This document shows positions 34,512-42,335 of a stretch of DNA of 64,000 bases, piece by piece (the first letter of the stretch is position 1; every line of letters starts with the position of its first letter). Source of the DNA: Verrucomicrobiaceae bacterium (lineage in GTDB: Bacteria; Verrucomicrobiota; Verrucomicrobiia; Verrucomicrobiales; Verrucomicrobiaceae); contig JACKQF010000001.1 of the NCBI GenBank assembly GCA_024232965.1, positions 1,240,001 to 1,304,000 of the forward strand, read 5' to 3'. The translations under genes and the position numbers were made by a program. The notes under the pieces were generated by a model. It was not told the DNA's origin. It saw only the letters and a list, made by a program, of their open reading frames with translations, and did no database searches.

Positions 34512-35661
34512 ATGGAAAAATCGAACAAGGCCGTACTCACCGACCTGCAGGCTATCAGCGTTGATAGCCTCAAAGAGCGCTTGGCAGCGCTCAGGAGGTT
34601 TCTTTGACCTCCGGAAATTGAATGCCGAACTGGCGGAACTGGAAGTCCGCCAATCACAACCAGAGTTCTGGAACGACCCCAATAACGCCCGCAAGGTCAC
34701 CGGGCGCGCTCGGGAGATCGAGCGCATCTTGAAGCCCCTGGAATCGCTGACCCAGCGCCTGGAGGAGTTCCCCGTGCTCATCGATCTCGCCAAGGAAGAT
34801 GGCGGGATGGATTCCTGGCAAGAGGTCGCAAAAGAATACGACACACTGGAAGCAGACCTGAATGCATTCGAGTTGGATCAGCTTCTTTCGGGCACCTTTG
34901 ATCGTGGCAATGCCTTCATCACCATCCACTCCGGTGCCGGTGGCACCGAAGCGTGCGACTGGGCAGACATGCTCATGCGCATGTATCAGCGCTGGTGCGA
35001 GCGACGCGGCTACAAGGTTCAACTCATCGATCACCAAGCTGGCGATGAGACCGGCACACGCTCTGCCACGCTGGAAATCATCGGCGTAAACGCCTATGGC
35101 TACCTCCAGGCAGAGCGTGGTGTGCACCGCCTGGTGCGTATCTCCCCCTTTGATGCGGCCAAGAAACGCCATACCTCCTTCGCCTCCATTGATGTCACCC
35201 CCGACTCCGAAGAGGACATCGACATCGAAGTCCGCGACGAAGACCTGAAGGTCGATACCTACCGCGCAGGCGGAAAGGGCGGACAGAACGTCAACAAGGT
35301 GGAGACCGCCGTCCGCATCACTCACATTCCCTCCGGCGTCATCGTCGCCTGTCAGGTAGAGCGATCCCAGCCCAAGAACCGGGCCAAGGCGATGGGCATG
35401 CTCAAGGCCAAGCTCTATCAGATCGAAGAAGACAAGCGCCAGGCAGAGATCGCCCGTCAATACGGCGAAAAGACCGACATCGGCTGGGGCAGTCAGATTC
35501 GCAGTTACGTTTTCCAACCCTATCAGATGGTCAAAGACCACCGCACGGGAGAAAAGACCAGCAGCATCTCAGATGTCATGGATGGGGATCTAGATGCCTT
35601 CATGGAAGCCAAGCTACGCGGCAAAAAAGCCGGTGATGGCGATGCTGGGGATGATCTATAA
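34512..35661 (+). CDS. prfB: Peptide chain release factor 2, with programmed +1 frameshift
   Basis: RF2 ends translation at UGA and UAA. The gene begins at ATG 34512 and reads 31 codons to CTT TGA (34602-34607). A +1 shift on CTT-T continues at GAC 34606, giving about 382 residues: join 34512-34604 and 34606-35661. The shift signal is complete: an internal Shine-Dalgarno AGGAGG at 34593-34598, three bases, then CTTTGAC. When RF2 is scarce the UGA is read poorly and shifting rises, so the protein sets its own level. The RF2 tripeptide SPF is in RISPFDAAKKRHTSF and the catalytic GGQ in GGKGGQNVNKVE. Confidence 0.96.
34593..34608 (+). promoter_or_regulatory. RF2 autoregulatory frameshift site
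   Basis: AGGAGG-TTT-CTT-TGA-C: stimulatory Shine-Dalgarno, three-base spacer, slippery CTT T, in-frame UGA stop followed by C. It has the same geometry as in E. coli prfB. It lets ribosomes shift +1 when RF2 is limiting. Confidence 0.95.
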
Positions 35662-35688
35662 GACGCAAGTATCATTGTCACGGGAGTC

Positions 35689-36222
35689 ATGTTTTACGTC
35701 AGCAAAAAAGGCAAGACCATCGGCCCCTGCACCGCCGATGAGGTCCACAATCTCCTCCTCTATGGCTCCATCAGTGTCGAGGACCTCATTCAGTCGGAGG
35801 GCGAGGAAGAGTGGGTGCCGGTGATGAGTGTTCCTGAGTTCCAGTCCCACATCAAGGACTCGGACCTAGGCAGCCCGAAAAAAGGAAAGCCCAATATCCG
35901 CCGCCGCATCGTGCGCCTGCGTGAATACGATCGCGTCCCCTACCCGCAACGCGGCGGCGTCGTTCTGTCTGGGCTGATCCTTGGCCTCCTCAACCCCATC
36001 AGCTTGTGGAAATCCGCCGCCAGCGTCTACGAGAATAAGATCTATCGCCGCGCAAAGGATCCCCAAGGTTTCCTCAAAACTTGGTCAGCCTGGACGGATA
36101 CCGCAGTGACCCTCTACCTGATCACCGTGCTCAGCATCTGGGCCATCGCTGCTTATTGGGTCATCGTCAAGACCACCCCCATCCTCCGCGAGATCATCGA
36201 GACGACCAAGGAGACGCTCTAA
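35689..36222 (+). CDS. GYF_2 (DUF4339) domain membrane protein
   Basis: This 177-residue protein has an N-terminal GYF_2-type domain (residues about 1-55: MFYVSKKGKTIGPCTADEVHNLLLYGSI...EEEWVPV), a fold that usually binds proline-rich peptides. A basic linker follows, then two hydrophobic segments (VVLSGLILGLLNPISLWKSA; VTLYLITVLSIWAIAAYWVIV). The GYF domain would face the cytoplasm. The partner is unknown. It starts 27 bases after prfB and may be co-transcribed. Confidence 0.75.
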   Translation: MFYVSKKGKTIGPCTADEVHNLLLYGSISVEDLIQSEGEEEWVPVMSVPEFQSHIKDSDLGSPKKGKPNIRRRIVRLREYDRVPYPQRGGVVLSGLILGLLNPISLWKSAASVYENKIYRRAKDPQGFLKTWSAWTDTAVTLYLITVLSIWAIAAYWVIVKTTPILREIIETTKETL

Positions 36223-36360
36223 CTTCGGGGCGCAGTCTTTGTTCAGAGCAGCACCTCATCGGGTGTGCCATCTTCCGATGCCTGCTCTGTACTCCGGTTT
36301 CGGTCTCCACACAAACTTTCGGACACGCCCCAGCACGGCTTCTGTTTTGCCCCTCGGTAA

Positions 36361-36403
36361 TCTCAACCATTACCTGCCGACGGTCGGTGGCGACAGGTTG
36401 AGA
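36361..36403. repeat. Inverted repeat with CGACGGTCGG core, imperfect copy
   Basis: Arms TCTCAACC (36361-36368) and GGTTGAGA (36396-36403) flank a central CCGACGGTCGG (36377-36387) that is itself palindromic. The inner arms no longer match. The outer arms and the core resemble the neighbouring perfect element at 36443. Confidence 0.7.
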
Positions 36404-36442
36404 CTCCTGCACCCTGAAAAAGAATCCGTTTTGAGGAAGAAT

Positions 36443-36489
36443 AGTCTCGACCACTGCTCAGCGACGGTCGGTGAGCAGTGGTCGAGACT
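36443..36489. repeat. Perfect 18-bp inverted repeat with CGACGGTCGG core
   Basis: AGTCTCGACCACTGCTCA (36443-36460) is exactly complementary to 36472-36489, with an 11-base centre GCGACGGTCGG. The hairpin would be very stable. It has the look of a REP/BIME or small mobile hairpin element rather than a terminator: there is no T run, and it lies 220 bases beyond the nearest upstream stop. Confidence 0.85.
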
Positions 36490-36792
36490 CCCCCTTCCCA
36501 AAACCGATCGCTGCTTACGGTCCCACAGCCAGCCGCACCCCAAATCAGAAACCCGATTGAGGTTCGGGAGCCGGGTCTTCGGCAGGACGAATCGCCGATT
36601 TGGTCACGGGAGCTGGCGGGTCCTCGCGGCGCGATCTGGGAAGAGCCGTCGGAGTTGACTGCACCCCGTTCGCGAAATCGGATTCAGGGTGCCGAGGCTC
36701 CTGCCGGATACCCAGAACGCGACGGGCAACCCGTCGGTGCACCTCCTCGTTCTCAGCCGTCGTTCGGACAGATGCTTGAGCACAGGAGAACA

Positions 36793-39700
36793 CTATTTAC
36801 CGAGCAAGAAGGCCAGGAGGTCGGCCATTTGTTCCTTGCTGACGGCGGCCTCTAGGCCGACAGGCATGAGGCTGTGGTCGAGGGATTTCATGGCTTTGAT
36901 GGCGTCGCGGGAGAGGGTCTCTTTGGCTCCGCCCATCATGGCGAGCACGATGGTGTCGCTGTTCTCGCTCTGAATCAGGCCACTGAGGGTGCGGCCGTCT
37001 TTGGTATCGACCTGATAGGCGCTCCAGCGGGCTTCGAACATGCGGTTGGGATCGAGGATGTCGGAGAGCAATCCTTCCGGCGGCTTGACCTTGACGTCGG
37101 AGAGCGGTGGGCCGACATCGACGCCCATCTCGCCATGCTTGTGGCAGGCGATGCAGATCGTTGAGAACACGGCTTGGCCCTTCTTGGAGTCGCCATGCAT
37201 CGTGGTGGCGACCATGTAGTCCTTCACGACGGCTGCGCGATCGCTGCTGGCCTGACCGAAGAGCTTCTTGGCCAGCTCCGCCATCTCGCCGGTGCCGCGC
37301 TGGTAGGCCCAGCGTTTTTCGACATCAACCCAGGCAGTGGGGAACTCGCCCGCTTCCATGCGCTTGAACAAGGGCAAGGCGGTGGTGGCGCTGGCGGTGA
37401 GGATGGTGACGAGGTCGCGCTTCAAGGCAGGGCCGGCGGTGGGCAGGAGTTCGTAGATGAGCGTGGAGGTGGTGGCGGCGGGGTATTTCTTCAGTAGCGC
37501 CATTGCTGCGGTGGTCAGGTCGGCAGGTTGATTGCTGGTCAGCAGGTGCTTGACCGTTGGCTGCACGGTCTCCCACTTGCGCGATCCCAGCAGCGGCAAC
37601 ACGGCGAGCCGTTGATCGAGTGGGGCCTTGGCATCGGCGATGATGGCGTCGATCTCTGACTGCAGGGTGGCGATCTCCTTGGCGGCGTCTTCGTGCCCCT
37701 TGGGCAGACGCGCGAAGCCTTGGAGCAGGGCGGGCTTCCACCAGAGGAGTTGGCCGGGAGATTTTTGCAGGAGCGAAAGGGCGGCCTGCACATCTGCGGG
37801 ATCGCCATCCGCAAGAGATCCTGCGGCGAAGGTGCGGAGTGTGGCGGTCTTGGTATCGGAGAGATGGGCAAAGAAGTCATCGCCCAAAGCGCTGAGGACC
37901 TGGCCCATCTTCTTGCTGGAGGCGGCGGCCACCATCTTCGCCATCCAGGGATCGTCTGCGTGCTGGGTCAGGATGGCGGCGAGTTCCTTGGCATCGGTGA
38001 GGGTGGGCACTTTCAGGAAGAGGGCGCGTTCGGGATGCTCCGCTGGCTGATCGCCCCATCCCACCGTGGGGATGTCGTGGTATTTGCCGGGTGTCTCCGC
38101 GATGACCTTCTTCGTTCCCTTCGGCACCACGCGCCAGATGCGGCCTTCGTTTTCGCCCTGGCGCATGTCGTGGGTTTTGACGAACTCTTCCGGGAAGAAG
38201 CGGGCGTGGTCGATCCAGCGACGGTAGATATCGCAGATGTAGATCGCACCATCCGGTCCGGTGGTGAAGTTCACCGGGCGGCACCACTCGTCCGCACTGC
38301 GGAAGAACTCGCTGCGGTCGCCGACTCGGGTGGCTTTGAGGGAGGCTCCGTTGGGTTCAACAATGTAGCGGGTGACGAGCTGGCCGGTGGGATCGGGGAC
38401 GAAGACGTTGTTTTTCAACTCGGGCATGAGATTGCCGCGATACACTCCGAGACCGGAGCAGGCGGTGTTGGTCCCCGCGTGGGCGTCGGCGGTGGTGTGG
38501 GTGATTTGCAGTGGGAAGACACGGGTGTCTGCACCAGAGGGCGCGATGTCCTCGTAGTTCTGCGTGATGCCGGCGTGGGGGTTGCGGGACATGGCCTCGT
38601 AGGGCATGACGGTGAACATGAGCGGATTGCGGTTCGAGCAGTAGAAGTGATGGCCCCAGTCATCAAAGGCACCGCCATACTGACCTTTGCCACCGGTGGG
38701 TGTGATCTTGTCGGTGCGCGGGTCCCACTTAAAGTTGGAGCCCGGCACGGCGACCACATCCGTCGGTGCATCCGCCGGATAGATCTCCTTGGCATCGAGA
38801 CCGTTGTTGAAGTACACGCAACCATCGGGACCCCAGCGTGGGGCGCTGACCTGGAGCTGGGCATGACGCGGATTGAAGCCTTTGATCAGCGGCTTGATTT
38901 CGTCGGCCTTGCCATCGCCATTGGTGTCATTGAGGAAGAGCACCTGCGAACGAGTGGTGGCAATGAGCCCGCCATTGTAAGGCAGCAGGCCCTGGACGTT
39001 GTCCATGTGATCCGCAAAGGTGACGGCCTTGTCCATGCGCCCATCGCCGTCTTCATCGCTGAGCAATTGAATGCGTGACAGCCAGGGATCGCCAGCATTT
39101 GGCGGACCCAGCGGATAGTCGCGCATGTCAGCCACATACATGCGGCCTTGCGCGTCCCAGGTGCACTCGACGGGATCCAGCACGAGGGGTTCGGCGGCGA
39201 CGAGCTGTACTTCGTAGTCGCCATCGAGCTGAATGCGCTTCATGGACTCTTCCGGCGACAAGGCGTGATCCTGACCATCGCGCACGCTGACATCGCTGCC
39301 ACCGCTGGCCTGGATGGGATTCCATTTTTCTTTGAACTCGCCGAGCGGATAGAGCTCATAGCGACGCACAATCATCTCTGCACCTTCCGTCTGGATCAGG
39401 ATGCGGCCTTCGCTGGGCTTGCAATCAAAGGCCTCGTTGACCAGGGCTCCGTTGACGAAGTATTGCAACGTATCGCCCTTGGCGATGACTTCCAGGCGGT
39501 TCCACTCGCCAGGCGGCGACTCCACATCTTCGCGGCCGCGGAAGCCTTTCTTGTCCGCCCAGTCCACATCGCGTCCACGCCAGTTGATGCGGCCTTTGGT
39601 GACGGTCTGGCGTGGCTCGCCCTTCTTCCAGATCTTCTCTTTGTCGCGGTCCAGGGCATACTCGGAGCTCACGCTGGTGATCAACTCTGTGCCATCGGCG

Positions 39701-40137
39701 AGCTTGGGCGAGAGCACCAAGATATCCCCTACCCCGCCCTCAATGATCTGCGCCTCGATGCTGGCCATCCAAGTGTCACTGTAGGCGCCATGGGGACCGT
39801 AGGCGTGCAGGAGGATACCGTTGTCCATTGCGGCGTGCTCGCGCTTGCCCCAGGTCTTAGTGCCCCATTTGAATTCCAGCACGAGGTGGTAGTCCCGAAA
39901 GATTTCTTTGGTAGCCACATAACCGTAGCCGCGACCGCTGGCCCTGAAGGTGCCATCGGGTAGGAAGGTCCAGATGTCTTTGGGATCATCGTGAAAATCC
40001 ATCTTCGGATTCACATGATATTCCACCGCGCCTGACTTGATCACCTCCAACAGGTCGATCTTGGATTTGACGGGCTCAACAGCGGAGGCGGTGGCTGCGA
40101 CGAATAGGGCCGACAGGGCAAGGGTTGGAAAGCGCAT
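36793..40137 (-). CDS. PVC-type multidomain cytochrome: DUF1080 + dehydrogenase + CxxCH heme domain
   Basis: This 1114-residue exported protein has a signal peptide at residues 1-19. It starts with a DUF1080/3-keto-disaccharide-hydrolase-like jelly roll (about 25-265: GYVATKEIFRDYHLVLEFKWG, NRLEVIAKGDTLQYFVNGALV). Then come the PVC membrane-bound-dehydrogenase propeller (about 300-650: PLVLDPVECTWDAQGRMYVADMRDYP, GPDGAIYICDIYRRWIDH), a helical repeat region, and a C-terminal heme domain with CIACH near residue 997 (GQAVFSTICIACHKHGEMGVDVGPPLSDV). Such proteins are expanded in Planctomycetes and Verrucomicrobia and are thought to oxidise carbohydrates in the periplasm. It stands alone, followed by the LysR gene on the same strand upstream. 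Confidence 0.88.
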   Translation of the reverse strand: MRFPTLALSALFVAATASAVEPVKSKIDLLEVIKSGAVEYHVNPKMDFHDDPKDIWTFLPDGTFRASGRGYGYVATKEIFRDYHLVLEFKWGTKTWGKREHAAMDNGILLHAYGPHGAYSDTWMASIEAQIIEGGVGDILVLSPKLADGTELITSVSSEYALDRDKEKIWKKGEPRQTVTKGRINWRGRDVDWADKKGFRGREDVESPPGEWNRLEVIAKGDTLQYFVNGALVNEAFDCKPSEGRILIQTEGAEMIVRRYELYPLGEFKEKWNPIQASGGSDVSVRDGQDHALSPEESMKRIQLDGDYEVQLVAAEPLVLDPVECTWDAQGRMYVADMRDYPLGPPNAGDPWLSRIQLLSDEDGDGRMDKAVTFADHMDNVQGLLPYNGGLIATTRSQVLFLNDTNGDGKADEIKPLIKGFNPRHAQLQVSAPRWGPDGCVYFNNGLDAKEIYPADAPTDVVAVPGSNFKWDPRTDKITPTGGKGQYGGAFDDWGHHFYCSNRNPLMFTVMPYEAMSRNPHAGITQNYEDIAPSGADTRVFPLQITHTTADAHAGTNTACSGLGVYRGNLMPELKNNVFVPDPTGQLVTRYIVEPNGASLKATRVGDRSEFFRSADEWCRPVNFTTGPDGAIYICDIYRRWIDHARFFPEEFVKTHDMRQGENEGRIWRVVPKGTKKVIAETPGKYHDIPTVGWGDQPAEHPERALFLKVPTLTDAKELAAILTQHADDPWMAKMVAAASSKKMGQVLSALGDDFFAHLSDTKTATLRTFAAGSLADGDPADVQAALSLLQKSPGQLLWWKPALLQGFARLPKGHEDAAKEIATLQSEIDAIIADAKAPLDQRLAVLPLLGSRKWETVQPTVKHLLTSNQPADLTTAAMALLKKYPAATTSTLIYELLPTAGPALKRDLVTILTASATTALPLFKRMEAGEFPTAWVDVEKRWAYQRGTGEMAELAKKLFGQASSDRAAVVKDYMVATTMHGDSKKGQAVFSTICIACHKHGEMGVDVGPPLSDVKVKPPEGLLSDILDPNRMFEARWSAYQVDTKDGRTLSGLIQSENSDTIVLAMMGGAKETLSRDAIKAMKSLDHSLMPVGLEAAVSKEQMADLLAFLLGK

Positions 40138-40171
40138 GGTTGGAAAGTACGCGCCCCAACAGGCAAAGATG

Positions 40172-41095
40172 TCACCCGACTGACTGAAATTTCTCCGCCA
40201 GTTCCGCGCCCACCTCCTGACACAATCCAGTGAAGGTCCGCTGGGCCAGCGTCTGCGGCCGGTCTTTTAATTGAGCGACAATCCAATGGCGAACGATTCG
40301 GCCGCGCAGGAGCGGCACCGTGGCGAGACTGCCGGCAGCGAGTTCATTTCCCGCCACCCAGGGAGCCATGACCGCCACACCTAGCCCTAGCTTCACCAAC
40401 TCTTTGATCGCTTCTGTGTTGCCCAGCTCGATCAATGACCTCGGGCGCACGCCCAGTTTGAGGAAGTAGTCCTGGATCAGATCATAGGTCGCACTTTGCC
40501 GACTCGAAACAATGAAAGCCTGCTCCGCCAGATCCTTGGTCCTTGGCGCTTGTTTGCGCCAGGGATGCAGGGCATCGACCACAAACATCAATTCATCGGA
40601 CAGCAGGCTCTGCCATTGGAGACCGCTGACATCTCGAGGTTTCAAGCAGAGCCCGACATCGATTTTGTTTTTCTCCAATCGCTCCAAAATGTCGGGAGAC
40701 TCCCCTGGAACAATGCTGATGTTGTAATGCGGGAAACTGTCCTGAAACTCCCGCAGCACCGTGGGCAGGATGTACTGCGCTGCCGCCGGGGTGCAGCCGA
40801 TCTTCATCTCCCCACGCGGATCCTGATCAAGTGCGCCGAGACTGGCCCGAGCATGACCCATAGCCACCTCGATGGTCTCCGCGTGTGTCAAAAGCTCCCG
40901 ACCGTGGGGAGTCAGACTTACCTCCCTGCCCTGCCGGTGAAACAGTTCACAACCCAAATCGGCCTCCAGAGACTTGATCGCATAGCTCACGGCAGACTGC
41001 GTCAAATGGAGGGCCTTGCCCGCAGCGGTGAAGGTGCCTTCGCGCGCCAGCACGAGGAATGCGCGCAGTTGCCGGGTGTCGAGAAGCGTTTGCAT
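40172..41095 (-). CDS. LysR-type regulator of the nitrate genes
   Basis: This 307-residue LysR protein has an N-terminal winged helix-turn-helix (LRAFLVLAREGTFTAAGKALHLTQSAVSYAIKSLEADLGCELFHR, residues about 10-54). The effector domain, from about residue 90, is of the periplasmic-binding type. It is divergent from the nitrate assimilation genes, the usual place for a LysR regulator of its neighbours. A perfect palindrome lies 2 bases before its ATG, which suggests autoregulation. The effector is not identifiable; nitrate, nitrite or a nitrogen-status signal would fit. Confidence 0.88.
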   Translation of the reverse strand: MQTLLDTRQLRAFLVLAREGTFTAAGKALHLTQSAVSYAIKSLEADLGCELFHRQGREVSLTPHGRELLTHAETIEVAMGHARASLGALDQDPRGEMKIGCTPAAAQYILPTVLREFQDSFPHYNISIVPGESPDILERLEKNKIDVGLCLKPRDVSGLQWQSLLSDELMFVVDALHPWRKQAPRTKDLAEQAFIVSSRQSATYDLIQDYFLKLGVRPRSLIELGNTEAIKELVKLGLGVAVMAPWVAGNELAAGSLATVPLLRGRIVRHWIVAQLKDRPQTLAQRTFTGLCQEVGAELAEKFQSVG

Positions 41096-41096
41096 C

Positions 41097-41113
41097 TATG
41101 AATTGAATTCATA
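41097..41113. promoter_or_regulatory. Candidate LysR operator (palindrome)
   Basis: TATGAAT-TGA-ATTCATA is a perfect 7-bp inverted repeat that includes the T-N11-A pattern of LysR-type sites. It is 2 bases upstream of the regulator's start codon and about 50 bases upstream of the sigma-54-like promoter of the divergent operon, so binding could affect both. Confidence 0.6.
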
Positions 41114-41161
41114 CATCTAACAAAAAACTTGTCGAATGGTTTATGGGATAGTCCCGCCTCT

Positions 41162-41177
41162 TGGCACGGCTCGCGCT
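41162..41177 (+). promoter_or_regulatory. Candidate sigma-54 promoter of the nitrate operon
   Basis: TTGGCACG-GCTC-GCGCT matches YTGGCACG at -24 in full and keeps the GC of the -12 element with the correct ten bases between GG and GC. Transcription would start near 41188. Sigma-54 control is usual for nitrogen assimilation. The -12 half is only a partial match (GCGCT for TTGCW). Confidence 0.5.
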
Positions 41178-41190
41178 TAATTGGCTAGGC

Positions 41191-42291
41191 GTGAAATCAA
41201 ACGCCAAGGCTCGCAAATCCCAGTTTCCCTCCACCGCAACGCCGGTGGTGAGAATTGGATTTGTTCCGCTGGCAGACGCGGCACCTTTAATCGTTGCCGA
41301 CCAACTCGGCATGTTCGATGCACATGGCGTCAGGGTCGAACTTCAACGGCAAGTCGGCTGGGCGACCATCCGCGAAAAAATCCTCTATCGAGAGATCGAT
41401 GCTGCTCACGCGCCTGCTGGACTGGCGCTCTCGCTGCGTCTGGGTGTCCACGGGCAGAACTGCCGTAGCCTGGCCCCGTTTGTGATGAACCTGAACGGCA
41501 ACGCGATCACCTTGAGCAGAGACCTTTTTGAGCGCGGTGTCAGGGATGCGCGCAGCTTGCTGAAACTCATTCGCAGCACCCCCCAGCATCTCTACACTTT
41601 TGGCATCGTTGCGGATCTATCCTCTCATCAAATCCTGCTGCGACTGTGGATGGAGAGCGGCGGCATCAATCCCGATCGAGATGTGCGCATTGTCACTCTC
41701 CCGCCCACTCAGATGGCCGGCAGCCTCTCCGCTGGTCTGTTGGATGGCTACTGCGTCGGCGAGCCATGGAACTCCGCCGCCATTGTCAGCGGCACCGGTT
41801 GGTGTCCGGCGACGAGCGAAACCATTGCCCCAGGCCATCCAGAGAAAGTCCTGCTCACCACCGAAGACTTCGCCGAGAACCGGCCGGTTGAATTCGCAGC
41901 CATCCTGCGAGCGCTGCGCGACGCTTGCGAATACTGCGACAATCCAAAGAATCGCAAACGTCTCACCAGCGTCATGGCCCCGGCCTTCCGACATCATGAT
42001 GATCATAACCTGCTCAGCCTGTCCTACGTCGGCCCATTTCAATGCGGCATCGAGCAACGTGAGGCAGGCAGTTTTCACGTCTTCCATCGCCAAGAAGCCA
42101 ACCGCCCCTCCATCCGACGCGGTCGCTGGCTGACGGAGAACCTCCATCGCTACCGCATCCTCCAAAATCGCAGCCTCGCTGAACTCCAAGAGGCCATGGC
42201 CGCCTGCTGGAGCGGAGATCACTATGACCAAGCGATGAGCCAATCCAGCCTCGTGAGCCCAACGCGCACCCCCAAATCCGCTCTCATTTAA
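41191..42291 (+). CDS. NasS-like soluble nitrate-binding protein (NrtA/CmpA family)
   Basis: About 366 residues of the nitrate/bicarbonate-binding family: VVRIGFVPLADAAPLIVADQLGMF, REIDAAHAPAGLALSL, APFVMNLNGNAITLSR, and LLDGYCVGEPWNSAAI. There is no signal peptide, and the conserved fold begins almost at once, so it should stay in the cytoplasm like NasS, the nitrate/nitrite sensor that holds the antiterminator NasT. No NasT-type ANTAR protein is in the window. The GTG at 41191 is the likeliest of several non-ATG starts. If the sigma-54 site is real the leader would be only a few bases, so GTG 41245 or 41248 is an alternative. Confidence 0.78.
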   Translation: MKSNAKARKSQFPSTATPVVRIGFVPLADAAPLIVADQLGMFDAHGVRVELQRQVGWATIREKILYREIDAAHAPAGLALSLRLGVHGQNCRSLAPFVMNLNGNAITLSRDLFERGVRDARSLLKLIRSTPQHLYTFGIVADLSSHQILLRLWMESGGINPDRDVRIVTLPPTQMAGSLSAGLLDGYCVGEPWNSAAIVSGTGWCPATSETIAPGHPEKVLLTTEDFAENRPVEFAAILRALRDACEYCDNPKNRKRLTSVMAPAFRHHDDHNLLSLSYVGPFQCGIEQREAGSFHVFHRQEANRPSIRRGRWLTENLHRYRILQNRSLAELQEAMAACWSGDHYDQAMSQSSLVSPTRTPKSALI

Positions 42292-42335
42292 CGACACTTT
42301 TAAGCCGCCCACAAAACCCGCAAACACCCCTAACT

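Larger units (their letters stand above)
36223..36792. other. Gene-free stretch with palindromic elements
   Basis: This is 570 bases between a plus-strand and a converging minus-strand gene. I find no convincing gene. It contains two related inverted repeats at 36361-36403 and 36443-36489, listed separately; the rest has no feature I can support. Confidence 0.6.
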
